From positions 1-33,954 of the forward strand of contig CAJXTP010000003.1 in assembly GCA_913061335.1 (NCBI GenBank): a stretch of DNA of 33,954 nt, given 5' to 3'. Both the position numbers and the translations under genes were made by a program. Origin of the DNA: an uncultured Loktanella sp. (lineage in GTDB: Bacteria > Pseudomonadota > Alphaproteobacteria > Rhodobacterales > Rhodobacteraceae). The notes under the pieces were generated by a model. The model worked only from the letters and a program-made list of their open reading frames with translations, had not been told where the DNA came from and made no database searches. Position 1 is the stretch's first letter. Each line of letters begins with the position of its first letter. Of this stretch, positions 8,536 through 17,424 are shown in pieces.

Positions 8536-9747
8536 ATGTCGTTTTTCAAAAAACTCAAAGACCGGATGCTTCGGTCGTCTTCCAAAATTGACGAAGGTTT
8601 GGACGCGATTGTCAGTGATGGCGGGGCGCCCGCGCTTGAAGATGTTGATGTCCCAGCGGTTGATCCCGAAGACGTCAGTGCCGACCCCGTCCAAGCGGAC
8701 GTAATTCCAGAGCCGGTAGCGTTGGAACCGGAACCTGATGTCGAAGAGCCAAGCCCAGAAGTCGTTGAGCCAGCACCTGTTGCCGCGCCGCGTGCGGCGG
8801 TGGTCGCCCCAATGACGACGCTGGAGCCGTCCCCGCTTGAGATTGAAGCAACGCCTGCGAAAGCGGGTCTTTTCGGCCGATTGATGGGCCGAGGGACCGA
8901 AAGTAGTGTCGTGCGTCGCGCGCTTGACGACGACATGCTCGAACAGCTTGAGGAACTGCTTATTTCGACCGACATGGGCGTGGACACGGCGCTGCGTGTC
9001 ACCGCGAACATGGCCGAAGGACGGATGGGCAAGAAGTTATCTACGGATGAGATCAAAGCTTTGATGGCCGCCGAAATTGGGCGTATTATGGAGCCTGTCG
9101 CGCGACCAATGCCGCTTTATGCTAAAAAGCCGCAAGTTGTGCTGGTGGTTGGCGTCAATGGTTCGGGTAAGACAACGACAATTGGCAAGCTGGCGAGCCA
9201 GTTTAAGGCTGCTGGGAAAACGGTTGTGATTGCAGCGGGTGATACGTTCCGTGCGGCAGCGGTTGAACAACTTCAGGTGTGGGGCGACCGCGCAGGAGTT
9301 CCGGTTTTGACGGCGCCTGAAGGGTCCGATCCTGCAAGTTTGGCATATGATGCGATGGAACAGGCGCACCGCGATGGCGTCGATTTGTTGATGATCGACA
9401 CGGCTGGCCGATTGCAAAACCGCGCCGATTTGATGGAAGAGCTGACCAAGATTGTGCGTGTGATCCGCAAAAAAGACCCTGACGCGCCGCATAATACGCT
9501 GCTGGTGCTGGATGCGACGACGGGGCAAAATGCGTTGCAACAGGTTAAGGTGTTCCAAGAGCTTTCGGATGTATCCGGCCTTGTGATGACGAAACTGGAC
9601 GGAACTGCAAAAGGCGGCGTGCTTGTTGCGCTGGCCGATAAATTCGGATTGCCGATCCATGCGATTGGCGTTGGCGAACAGATTGATGATCTTGCCCCGT
9701 TTGACCCTGAAGATTTCGCGAATGCGCTTGTCGGACGCGATGTCTAG
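8536..9747 (+). CDS. ftsY: Signal recognition particle receptor FtsY
   Basis: Acidic N-terminal region then VVLVVGVNGSGKTTTIGKLASQFK, AAGDTFRAAAVEQLQVW, IDTAGRLQNRADLMEEL, TKLDGTAKGGVLVAL. Confidence 0.97.
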   Translation: MSFFKKLKDRMLRSSSKIDEGLDAIVSDGGAPALEDVDVPAVDPEDVSADPVQADVIPEPVALEPEPDVEEPSPEVVEPAPVAAPRAAVVAPMTTLEPSPLEIEATPAKAGLFGRLMGRGTESSVVRRALDDDMLEQLEELLISTDMGVDTALRVTANMAEGRMGKKLSTDEIKALMAAEIGRIMEPVARPMPLYAKKPQVVLVVGVNGSGKTTTIGKLASQFKAAGKTVVIAAGDTFRAAAVEQLQVWGDRAGVPVLTAPEGSDPASLAYDAMEQAHRDGVDLLMIDTAGRLQNRADLMEELTKIVRVIRKKDPDAPHNTLLVLDATTGQNALQQVKVFQELSDVSGLVMTKLDGTAKGGVLVALADKFGLPIHAIGVGEQIDDLAPFDPEDFANALVGRDV

Positions 9748-9761
9748 CAGCGACCGCTCTT

Positions 9762-10664
9762 GTGGGTGATTGGATTGTTCAACTTGCAGGGACACCTCAA
9801 GGGGCCCAATTAGCGACGGCGCTGGCGCTGATGTCTGCCGTCGCGCACGCTGTATTTGGCGCGCTGCAAAAGGGGCGGCATGATCCTTGGCTGACGCGCG
9901 GTGCGATTGATGGCTGGCTTGCCGTGATCTCTGCGCCTGTGGCACTGTTTTTGGTGCCTTGGCCCAATGCATTCACGGCTTGGATGTTGGCCGGTGCGGT
10001 GGTGATCCATTTCATTTATAAGCTGACGATGGCGCTGGCGTATGAAAAAGCGGCCTACACGGTGGTATATCCGGTCGTACGCGGCACTGGTCCGTTGGTG
10101 ACTGTGATCGCGGCATCTGCAATTTTTGGCGAACACTTTACGGTTGTTCAATGGATGGGGGTCGCCTGTTTATCAGGGGGAATCTTGCTGCTCGCGCTGC
10201 GCAATCTGTCCGAAGAAACCATTGATAGGGCGGCGCTGAAAGCTGGATTGGCTTGGGCCGTTCTTGGCGGTGTGACCGTTGCGATTTATACGACGTGGGA
10301 CGCGTATGGTATTCGGTCCAGCCTGAACCCGTTTACGTTTTTGGCATGGTTTTTCTTTGTGACGGCGCTTGATTTTCCGATCATCGCAGCGGCCCGTTAT
10401 CGCCGGATGTCGGCCAAGCCCGATCTTGGCCCACTCTTGTGGCGCGGATTTGCTGGTGCGTTCATTGCTTGGTTTAGCTTTGGTGGTGTCATGCTTGCGA
10501 CCCGTCTTGATAAAGTGGGCGAAGCTGCGGTGCTTCGAGAGACGTCAACCGTATTTGCAGCACTGATCGGATGGTTCATCTTGGGCGAAAAAGTGGGTCC
10601 GCGCCGGTTATTTCTGATGGCATTGGTTGCACTTGGCGCTGTGATCGTTGAAATGGGCGGATGA
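9762..10664 (+). CDS. EamA/DMT-family transporter
   Basis: About 10 hydrophobic segments in two repeats; AYTVVYPVVRGTGPLVTVIAASAIFGE. GTG start. Confidence 0.85.
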   Translation: MGDWIVQLAGTPQGAQLATALALMSAVAHAVFGALQKGRHDPWLTRGAIDGWLAVISAPVALFLVPWPNAFTAWMLAGAVVIHFIYKLTMALAYEKAAYTVVYPVVRGTGPLVTVIAASAIFGEHFTVVQWMGVACLSGGILLLALRNLSEETIDRAALKAGLAWAVLGGVTVAIYTTWDAYGIRSSLNPFTFLAWFFFVTALDFPIIAAARYRRMSAKPDLGPLLWRGFAGAFIAWFSFGGVMLATRLDKVGEAAVLRETSTVFAALIGWFILGEKVGPRRLFLMALVALGAVIVEMGG

Positions 10665-11278
10665 AGGAGACTTTGATGGCTGAAAAACAGATTAACCCAA
10701 TTCTAAAACAGGTGCTGGAGCTTGGCCCGACGTTGGTATTTTTCCTGATTTACCTGCGGATTAAGGACGATGTGTTTACGGTTTCTGGCACCGAATATTC
10801 TGGTTTCATCGTTGCAACGCTTGTGTTCGTACCGATCTTACTGGTGTCGATGGGTATCCTTTGGCAACTAACCGGCAAACTAAGCCGGATGCAGGTTTTC
10901 ACCGCGTTTATGGTCATCTTTTTTGGCGGGCTCACCGCGTGGTTTAATGATGAGCGATTTTTCAAGATGAAAACCAGCATTGTCTATGGATGCTTTGCCG
11001 GCATTTTGGGTTTCGGTCTACTGCGTGGGCGTAGTTATTTGCGGTACATCATGGAAGATTTCCTACCAATGCAGCAGGAAGGTTGGATGATTTTGACCCG
11101 TCGTTTGACGTTTATGTTCTTGGGCTTGGCTGTTGCCAATGAACTGATCTGGCGCACGCAATCCACGGATCTGTGGGTGAAATTGGAAACGTTTGCTTTT
11201 CCTGCAGTACTGTTCTTGTTCTTGTGGCTACAGATTGTTGCGCTTCAGAAATACCTAATTGAACCGGAACAGGGTTAA
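10661..11278 (+). CDS. ispZ: Septation protein IspZ/YciB family inner membrane protein
   Basis: LELGPTLVFFLIYLR...TGKLSRMQVFTAFMVIFFGGLTAWFNDERFFKMKTSIVYGCFAGILGFGL; ATGA overlap with the upstream gene. Confidence 0.88.
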   Translation: MKETLMAEKQINPILKQVLELGPTLVFFLIYLRIKDDVFTVSGTEYSGFIVATLVFVPILLVSMGILWQLTGKLSRMQVFTAFMVIFFGGLTAWFNDERFFKMKTSIVYGCFAGILGFGLLRGRSYLRYIMEDFLPMQQEGWMILTRRLTFMFLGLAVANELIWRTQSTDLWVKLETFAFPAVLFLFLWLQIVALQKYLIEPEQG

Positions 11279-11598
11279 CGCATCTCGGTGTACCCGGTGG
11301 AGTTGTGGCGTATGCCGCGATGACCGGATTGTTTGTATCTTAGTGAATCCACCTGCGTGGTCGTTAGGTGTGGGCGGAAGGTGACCCCGCACCGCCCACC
11401 TGCCGACCACTGAACAATGCCTGATACTCTGTTGTTTAGAAACAAAATTTCAATTTTGTGCCCTCGTAAAAGAGACACGGATGTTTCCATAAGCGCTCCA
11501 GTTTCGTTCACATCGTTAATCACCGCCTTGGCTGGACCAAAGGGTGTTCTCACGGTGGTCGGAAACTCGGTGCGGTAGCGGTGCGGGCGATATTGCAT
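11275..11598 (-). CDS. PilZ-like domain protein
   Basis: Short basic beta-rich protein YRPHRYRTEFPTTVRTPFGPAKAVINDVNETGALMET...VQWSAGGRCGVTF, PilZ-like spacing. Confidence 0.65.
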   Translation of the reverse strand: MQYRPHRYRTEFPTTVRTPFGPAKAVINDVNETGALMETSVSLLRGHKIEILFLNNRVSGIVQWSAGGRCGVTFRPHLTTTQVDSLRYKQSGHRGIRHNSTGYTEMR

Positions 11599-11676
11599 GG
11601 GTCTGCTTTCGTTTGAAACACCTAGACTAGACTACCAAACATTTAAGGTTCCGTTACCGTTCAATAACCGCGTTGC

Positions 11677-11705
11677 TTGACGCTGCACTGCAGCGGGTCT
11701 AGGAC
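11677..11705 (+). promoter_or_regulatory. Candidate sigma-70 promoter of metZ leader
   Basis: TTGACG (11677-11682), 17 nt, TAGGAC (11700-11705). Expected start about 11711, at the 5' edge of the riboswitch. Confidence 0.45.
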
Positions 11706-11710
11706 AGCAC

Positions 11711-11765
11711 CGTGGCGATTTGTTACCGGATTGCGGGCCACGTTAAATATGCCGCTAAAAAGGGT
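11711..11765 (+). ncRNA. SAM-II riboswitch
   Basis: CGTGGCGATTTGTTACCGGATTGCGGGCCACGTTAAATATGCCGCTAAAAAGGGT has P1 CGTGGC/GCCACG, conserved GATTTG, GATTGC, TTAAA and GCTAAAAAGGG, and pseudoknot pairing GCGG/CCGC. Lies upstream of metZ. Confidence 0.92.
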
Positions 11766-11779
11766 CACGGGCGTTGCAG

Positions 11780-11812
11780 CCCCGATACCTTTGATCGGTG
11801 TCGGGGTTTTTT
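11780..11812 (+). terminator. Intrinsic terminator, expression platform of SAM-II riboswitch
   Basis: CCCCGATACC-TTTGATC-GGTGTCGGGG followed by TTTTTT, between aptamer and metZ ATG. Confidence 0.9.
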
Positions 11813-11841
11813 GGTGGCCAATCGCCAACTGGAGAAGATAC

Positions 11842-13020
11842 ATGACCAACTGGAGCAAGCGCACCAAAGCCGTTCACACAGGCACCCGCCGGAGCCAATA
11901 CGGCGAGGTGTCAGAAGCGATATTTCTGACCCAAGGCTTTGTTTATGAAACTGCAGAGGCCGCAGAGGCTCGTTTCATCAAAGCAGGGGCCGACGAGTTT
12001 ATCTATGCCCGTTACGGCAACCCGACCGTGCGCATGTTCGAAGACCGCTTGGCGGAAATGCTGGGATATGAAGACTGTTTTGCCTGTAACTCAGGTATGG
12101 CGGCTGTCAGCGGCGCGTTGATGGCGCTTGTGAAGGCCGGCGACCATATCGTGTCATCGCGCGCGCTGTTTGGGTCTTGTTTGTATGTGCTCGAAGACGT
12201 GCTTGCACGGTTCGGTGTTGAAATCACGCTTGTTGATGGCATGGACAATGCGGCTTGGGACGCGGCCATTCGGCCTGACACGCGGATCGTTTTCTTTGAA
12301 AGCATTTCGAACCCCACGCTTGAGGTGGTCGATATTCGCCACATCGTCAAAGCAGCCCATGCCGTTGGAGCGTTAGTTTTGGCCGATGATGCGATGGCCA
12401 CACCGATCTATTCATATGCCGCCGAATGTGGTGCCGACCTTGCGATCATTTCCACGACAAAACATGTGGATGGGCAGGGCCGTATGTTGGGCGGCGCGAT
12501 CTGTGGATCTCGTGATCTGATCCGCGGTCCGATTGAGACTTATGTCAAACACACCGGCGGTGCGATGAACCCGTTTACCGCTTGGACACACTTGAAATCA
12601 TTGGAAACAATCGATTTGCGTGTCCGTGCGCAGGCAGCGGCCACAGCGGAGATCGCAATTGCTTTGGCGGGACACCCTAAGTTGACGTCGGTACGCTATC
12701 CGACTCACGTGGATCATCCGCAACAGGCATTGGCTTTGTCCCAATCGCAGGCGGGTGGCACTGTGATGGCATTTGAAGTGGATGGCGGCCGTGATGCCTG
12801 TTTCAAATTTCTGAACGCGCTAGAGCTGTTTACGATTTCCAACAACTTTGCTGATGCCAAGTCCATCGTGACCCATCCGGCAACAACAACACATCAGCGG
12901 TTGCCGCAGGCACAAAAAGATATGTTGGGTATTTCCATGGGGTTAGTGCGTCTTTCGGTCGGATTAGAGGACCCTGTTGATCTGATCGCTGACCTGAAAC
13001 AGGCACTTAACGCGATCTGA
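11842..13020 (+). CDS. metZ: O-succinylhomoserine sulfhydrylase (PLP-dependent Cys/Met metabolism family)
   Basis: MTNWSKRTKAVHTGTRRSQYGEVSEAIFLTQGFVY; YARYGNPTVRMFEDRLA; STTKHVDGQGRMLGGAI; GGAGAAG upstream; SAM-II leader supports a methionine-pathway role. Confidence 0.93.
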   Translation: MTNWSKRTKAVHTGTRRSQYGEVSEAIFLTQGFVYETAEAAEARFIKAGADEFIYARYGNPTVRMFEDRLAEMLGYEDCFACNSGMAAVSGALMALVKAGDHIVSSRALFGSCLYVLEDVLARFGVEITLVDGMDNAAWDAAIRPDTRIVFFESISNPTLEVVDIRHIVKAAHAVGALVLADDAMATPIYSYAAECGADLAIISTTKHVDGQGRMLGGAICGSRDLIRGPIETYVKHTGGAMNPFTAWTHLKSLETIDLRVRAQAAATAEIAIALAGHPKLTSVRYPTHVDHPQQALALSQSQAGGTVMAFEVDGGRDACFKFLNALELFTISNNFADAKSIVTHPATTTHQRLPQAQKDMLGISMGLVRLSVGLEDPVDLIADLKQALNAI

Positions 13021-13032
13021 TTGCGGATATGA

Positions 13033-13065
13033 CGCAGGTTGTGGCGTTTTTCACCACACCCTGCG
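13033..13065. other. Stem-loop between metZ and folE2
   Basis: CGCAGGTTGTGG-CGTTTTTCA-CCACACCCTGCG: 6+5 bp with one mismatch; no T-run after the stem. Confidence 0.5.
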
Positions 13066-13104
13066 CTGGCTGATCTGGTATGTTGTCCGCAAGGAGACCG
13101 CGTT

Positions 13105-14316
13105 ATGACTGATTTACGGGCCACATTGTCACGACTCTATCACGAGAATAATGGAAGTTCCGACGCGGCACCCCATGTAAGTGGGGACGATGCACCAGAC
13201 GGGGCCAAAGATATGAACGTTCATGATACTGATTTTGACCGTGAGCCAACCCGCCAAGAAGCCGAGGCCGCTTTGGCGTTGCTGCGCCGCTGGGCGATTG
13301 ATGTCACACCAGAAGAGGTGTCGACGCTTGACCCGTTGGTTAGCCGTCTGATCCCAGGGCAAGAGGTCAGCAATTACCCTGCATTAGCCCGCGCATACCC
13401 CGACGCATTTGAAGTTGATGATGCCTATAAGGCGACGATGCCCGACCTGCAGAACGGCCCAAGCAGCCTGATCCGTGGCACCAAACAGCAAATTCAGCAT
13501 GTTGGTATCAGCAATTTTCGCCTGCCGATCCGGTTTCATACCCGTGATGGTGGTGATCTGACGCTCGAGACCTCGGTCACTGGATCGGTCAGTCTTGAGG
13601 CCGAGAAAAAGGGCATCAACATGTCCCGCATTATGCGTACGTTTTATAAGCATGCCGAAGAGACGTTCAGCTTTGAAGTGATTGAACGCGCGTTGGATGC
13701 CTATAAATCCGACCTCGAAAGCTTTGACGCGCGCATTCAGATGCGGTTTTCATTTCCGATGAAGGTCAATAGCCTGCGGTCTGGCCTGTCGGGCTATCAA
13801 TATTACGACATCGCGCTGGAGCTGATTGAAGTCGACGGTGTGCGCCGCAAAATTGTGCATCTGGATTACGTATATTCAAGCACATGCCCGTGTTCGCTGG
13901 AATTGTCCGAACATGCCCGCCAATTCCGTGGCCAGCTTGCGACGCCGCACAGCCAACGGTCCGTGGCGCGCATGTCGTTGGTGGTTGAAGCCGATCAGCC
14001 GATTTTGTGGTTTGAGGATGTGATAGATATGGCCCGCGCCGCCGTGCCTACCGAAACCCAAGTCATGGTGAAACGCGAAGATGAGCAGGCGTTTGCCGAA
14101 CTCAACGCCGCCAACCCGATCTTTGTCGAAGACGCAGCACGGCTGTTTTGTGAACAACTGCTAAAAGATCCGCGCGTCGGTGATTTCCGTATTGTTGCCA
14201 GCCATCAAGAAAGCCTGCACAGCCATGATGCTGTGTCGATCCTGACCGAAGGCGCGACTTTTAACGCCGCATCGATTGATCCGCGCATGTTCCAGACGCT
14301 GTTCCATACGGGATAG
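13105..14316 (+). CDS. folE2: GTP cyclohydrolase FolE2 (GCYH-IB)
   Basis: YSSTCPCSLELSEHARQF, MRFSFPMKVNSLRSGLSGYQYYDIALE, ASHQESLHSHDAVS. ATG at 13105 with AAGGAG upstream; internal MNVHDTD is an alternative start. Confidence 0.93.
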   Translation: MTDLRATLSRLYHENNGSSDAAPHVSGDDAPDGAKDMNVHDTDFDREPTRQEAEAALALLRRWAIDVTPEEVSTLDPLVSRLIPGQEVSNYPALARAYPDAFEVDDAYKATMPDLQNGPSSLIRGTKQQIQHVGISNFRLPIRFHTRDGGDLTLETSVTGSVSLEAEKKGINMSRIMRTFYKHAEETFSFEVIERALDAYKSDLESFDARIQMRFSFPMKVNSLRSGLSGYQYYDIALELIEVDGVRRKIVHLDYVYSSTCPCSLELSEHARQFRGQLATPHSQRSVARMSLVVEADQPILWFEDVIDMARAAVPTETQVMVKREDEQAFAELNAANPIFVEDAARLFCEQLLKDPRVGDFRIVASHQESLHSHDAVSILTEGATFNAASIDPRMFQTLFHTG

Positions 14317-14365
14317 GCGCACGTCGATCCTTGACATGGATGCAATGGCGGGCCACCCCTGACGC

Positions 14366-15814
14366 ATGCTTGATTTACGCCCAGTGGGATATGTTATCGG
14401 ACTGCTTGTGGCGTCGCTTGGGATCACCATGCTGGCGCCTTTGGCCGCTGATCTGCAGGCTGGTAACGGCCATTGGCCAGTGTTCATGGAAAGCGCGATT
14501 ATCACGATCCTGACGGGTGGTTTGCTGGCCGGGGCCTGTGCAAACGGAGTCACGGCGGGCCTAACGCTGCGGCAGACGTTTTTGCTAACCTCGCTTGTTT
14601 GGCTGACACTACCAGTGTTTGGCGCGATCCCGTTTGTTATCGGGGCCACGAACGCAGATTTCACCGATGCATTCTTTGAGGCGATGTCAGGGCTGACGAC
14701 GACAGGATCAACTGTTTTCAGCGGGCTAGAGGCATTGCCTGAAGGGCTCAAGCTGTGGCGCGGCATCCTGCAATGGCTTGGCGGCGTTGGTATTATTGTG
14801 GTTGCGATGGTGTTTTTGCCGGAACTGCGGGTCGGCGGCATGCAAATTTTCCGCACCGAGGGGTTTGACACTGGCGGCAAAATCTTGCCCCGCGCAGGTG
14901 AAATTGCCAGCAGGATTGCGGTAATTTATGTGTCGCTAACCATCACCTGCGCATTGGCCTATTCTGCGTTTGGCATGACCGGATTTGATGCCATGACCCA
15001 CGCAATGACGACGGTGTCGACGGGGGGCATGGCCAATTCTGATGCATCGTTTGGCAACTACGGCATGGCGGTTCATTATACTGCTGTGGTGTTCATGATT
15101 TTAGCGGCATTGCCGTTTGTGCGCTACGTTCAGCTACTCGCAGGGACCGCCGTGCCGATGTACCGCGACAGTCAAATTCGCGTGTTTTTCATGATCGTCA
15201 GCACCTGTGTCTTGCTTATTTCCGCATGGATTTGGGGCCGCGACGGGATCATCACTGAAACGGCGTTCCGCGAAGCATTGTTCAACGTCACATCGATCAT
15301 ATCTGGCACCGGATATTCGAACGCTGACTACATGACATGGGGCACGTTTCCGGTTGTGATGTTCTTTTTCATCGGCCTGATTGGCGGTTGCGCGGGATCA
15401 ACGGCCTGTTCAGTTAAAGTGTTCCGGTACCAGTTGCTTGTCGCGTCGATCAAAAGCCAAATTCGGCAAATCCACTCGCCGCATGGCATATTCGAGCCGC
15501 GCTACGACGGGCGCCCAGTGTCTGAAGATGTTCTCAATTCGGTCATGGCGTTCTTTGTGGCCTTTGTGCTGGCGCTTGGCATTGTGGCGACGTTGCTTGG
15601 GCTGACCGGATTAGATTTTATCACGTCTGTATCAGGTGCTGCATCCGCAATTGCAAACATTGGCCCCGGTCTGGGAACAGAGATCGGTCCGTCAGGCAAT
15701 TTCTCTGGGCTTAATGACACTGCGAAGTGGATTTTATCCGTGGCGATGTTCTTTGGCCGCCTTGAAATCATGGCTGTTCTGACCATTCTAACCGTATCTT
15801 TCTGGAGATCATAA
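14366..15814 (+). CDS. trkH: Trk-type potassium uptake protein TrkH
   Basis: FFEAMSGLTTTGSTVFSGLEALPEGLKLWRGILQWLGGVGIIVVAMVFLPELRVGGMQIFRTE; TTVSTGGMANSDAS; GGCAGSTACSVKVFR. Confidence 0.95.
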   Translation: MLDLRPVGYVIGLLVASLGITMLAPLAADLQAGNGHWPVFMESAIITILTGGLLAGACANGVTAGLTLRQTFLLTSLVWLTLPVFGAIPFVIGATNADFTDAFFEAMSGLTTTGSTVFSGLEALPEGLKLWRGILQWLGGVGIIVVAMVFLPELRVGGMQIFRTEGFDTGGKILPRAGEIASRIAVIYVSLTITCALAYSAFGMTGFDAMTHAMTTVSTGGMANSDASFGNYGMAVHYTAVVFMILAALPFVRYVQLLAGTAVPMYRDSQIRVFFMIVSTCVLLISAWIWGRDGIITETAFREALFNVTSIISGTGYSNADYMTWGTFPVVMFFFIGLIGGCAGSTACSVKVFRYQLLVASIKSQIRQIHSPHGIFEPRYDGRPVSEDVLNSVMAFFVAFVLALGIVATLLGLTGLDFITSVSGAASAIANIGPGLGTEIGPSGNFSGLNDTAKWILSVAMFFGRLEIMAVLTILTVSFWRS

Positions 15815-17395
15815 ATGACCCAACGCCCCCTCGGTGCCCAAATTTCCCACATGCTTAAGGATCGCGGTGTCGATGTGATCTTTGGCATTCCGGGGGTACA
15901 TAACCAAGAAATGTACCGTGGAATCGAAGAGGCAGGGTTGACCCATGTACTTGCGCGCCACGAACAGGGTGCGGGTTTTATGGCCGATGGCTATGCGCGG
16001 GCCACAGGCAAGCCGGGGGTGGCTTATGTCATCACGGGGCCGGGGGTTTGCAACATTATGACCCCGATGGGTCAAGCCTATTCCGACAGTGTGCCGCTGC
16101 TGGTGTTGTCATCATGTCTCGATGAAACCGAAGGCACGCGCGGCCAATTGCACCAGATGAAAGACCAAGAAGCCGCCGCTGCAACGGTTTGCGATTGGTC
16201 TGCGACAGCCCGTACCGTTTCGGCTGCATATACGCTGATTGACCGCGCGCTGTTTGAATTTGATGCGCAGCGCAAACGCCCCAAGCACATCACCTTTCCC
16301 ATTGGACTGTTGCAAGGCAATGCCGACGCCGCACCGAAGATGCCTCAGGCTGTTGTCAGCCTGCCAGATCCAGTTGACGGGCAGGTCGCCGCTTTGGCCG
16401 ATATGATCCGCGAGGCGCGCAGACCGCTATTCATCTTTGGCGGTGGGGCCGTGCATCTGGACTTTGCAGGCGCTGTTATGGCCAATTTGGGGGCTGCGAG
16501 CCTTTCGACATATGCAGGGCGCGGTATCATACCGTCCAGCGATCCGCTGCACTTTGGCTCCCCCCTTGCTCGGCCCTCAAGCGTCGATGTGATCGCCAGC
16601 GCCGATTTAGTAATCGCCTTGGGGTCGGAACTGTCAGAGGTTGATCTGTGGCGCGATAGCTTGGGGCACACCGCACGCTTAGTGCGCGTTGATATCGATC
16701 CAGAGGTGTTGTGCGATCGCCACGGCGCCGACTATGTGATTCTGGCGGATTGCTTTGCTGTGCTGGATCAATTGTCAGACCTGCTTGATGCGCCGCTCGA
16801 TACCGATTGGACGGCGGCAGAGGTGACCAAAGCACGGGCCAAATGGCGGTCCGAAGTTGAGGCAGAACGTGTTGGCATCCTGCCGGTGGCCGATGCACTG
16901 CGCGAGGCGTTGCCAGTGGATACGTTAATTTATTCTGACATGACCCAATTTGCCTATGCGGCCAAAGAAGTTTGGCCACTGGAGCAATCAGGCCTTTGGC
17001 ACCACCCTTGCGGCTTTGGGACGCTGGGCTATGCGCTGCCTGCGGCGATTGGCGGCAAAATCGGGGCAGGGGATCAACCTGTTGTGGCCATCGCGGGGGA
17101 TTATGGTTTCCAGTACACGCTGCAGGAACTGATGGTGGCGGTTGAACTGAACCTGTGCCTGCCGATCATCATTTGGGACAACGGCAAACTGGGCGAAATC
17201 GAAGACGGCATGATCCGCGCACAGATCGCACCAAATGCGGTCATTCAAAAGAATCCGGATTTTGTGAAACTGGCAGAGGCTTATGGATGTGCCACGGCTG
17301 CGCCCAAATCGCTCGCGGACCTAAAAGCAGCCGTGACCAAGGCGCTTGGGGCGGATGGGCCAACAGTCATCCATGTGACGTCTGACATCAGTTAA
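15815..17395 (+). CDS. Thiamine pyrophosphate-dependent decarboxylase, AruI-like (5-guanidino-2-oxopentanoate decarboxylase type)
   Basis: VDVIFGIPGVHNQEMYRGIEEAGLTHVLARHEQGAGFMADGYARATGKPGVAYVITGPG; TPP motif GDYGFQYTLQELMVAVELNLCLPIIIWDNGKLGEI. Confidence 0.8.
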   Translation: MTQRPLGAQISHMLKDRGVDVIFGIPGVHNQEMYRGIEEAGLTHVLARHEQGAGFMADGYARATGKPGVAYVITGPGVCNIMTPMGQAYSDSVPLLVLSSCLDETEGTRGQLHQMKDQEAAAATVCDWSATARTVSAAYTLIDRALFEFDAQRKRPKHITFPIGLLQGNADAAPKMPQAVVSLPDPVDGQVAALADMIREARRPLFIFGGGAVHLDFAGAVMANLGAASLSTYAGRGIIPSSDPLHFGSPLARPSSVDVIASADLVIALGSELSEVDLWRDSLGHTARLVRVDIDPEVLCDRHGADYVILADCFAVLDQLSDLLDAPLDTDWTAAEVTKARAKWRSEVEAERVGILPVADALREALPVDTLIYSDMTQFAYAAKEVWPLEQSGLWHHPCGFGTLGYALPAAIGGKIGAGDQPVVAIAGDYGFQYTLQELMVAVELNLCLPIIIWDNGKLGEIEDGMIRAQIAPNAVIQKNPDFVKLAEAYGCATAAPKSLADLKAAVTKALGADGPTVIHVTSDIS

Positions 17396-17401
17396 ATGTG
17401 T

Positions 17402-17423
17402 AGGATGGGTTTTAACCCATCCT
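17402..17423. terminator. Hairpin between convergent genes
   Basis: AGGATGGGTTTTAACCCATCCT, near-perfect palindrome between the TPP enzyme stop and the minus-strand gene stop. Confidence 0.65.
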
Positions 17424-17424
17424 G

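Noticed and set aside
9037-9972. 311-aa minus-strand ORF opposite ftsY
   Set aside because: Antisense shadow of the conserved FtsY GTPase coding region; composition typical of spurious ORFs.
11275-11278. TTAA overlap of ispZ and PilZ stop codons
   Set aside because: A 4-nt convergent stop overlap is common in compact genomes and not notable alone.
13033-13065. Riboswitch in the metZ-folE2 intergenic stem-loop
   Set aside because: Only a single imperfect hairpin, no conserved aptamer motif recognised; more likely a weak terminator for metZ.
14161-14880. 239-aa minus-strand ORF opposite folE2/trkH
   Set aside because: Antisense shadow ORF of high-GC coding sequence, Ser/Pro-rich without recognisable domains, crossing two real genes.
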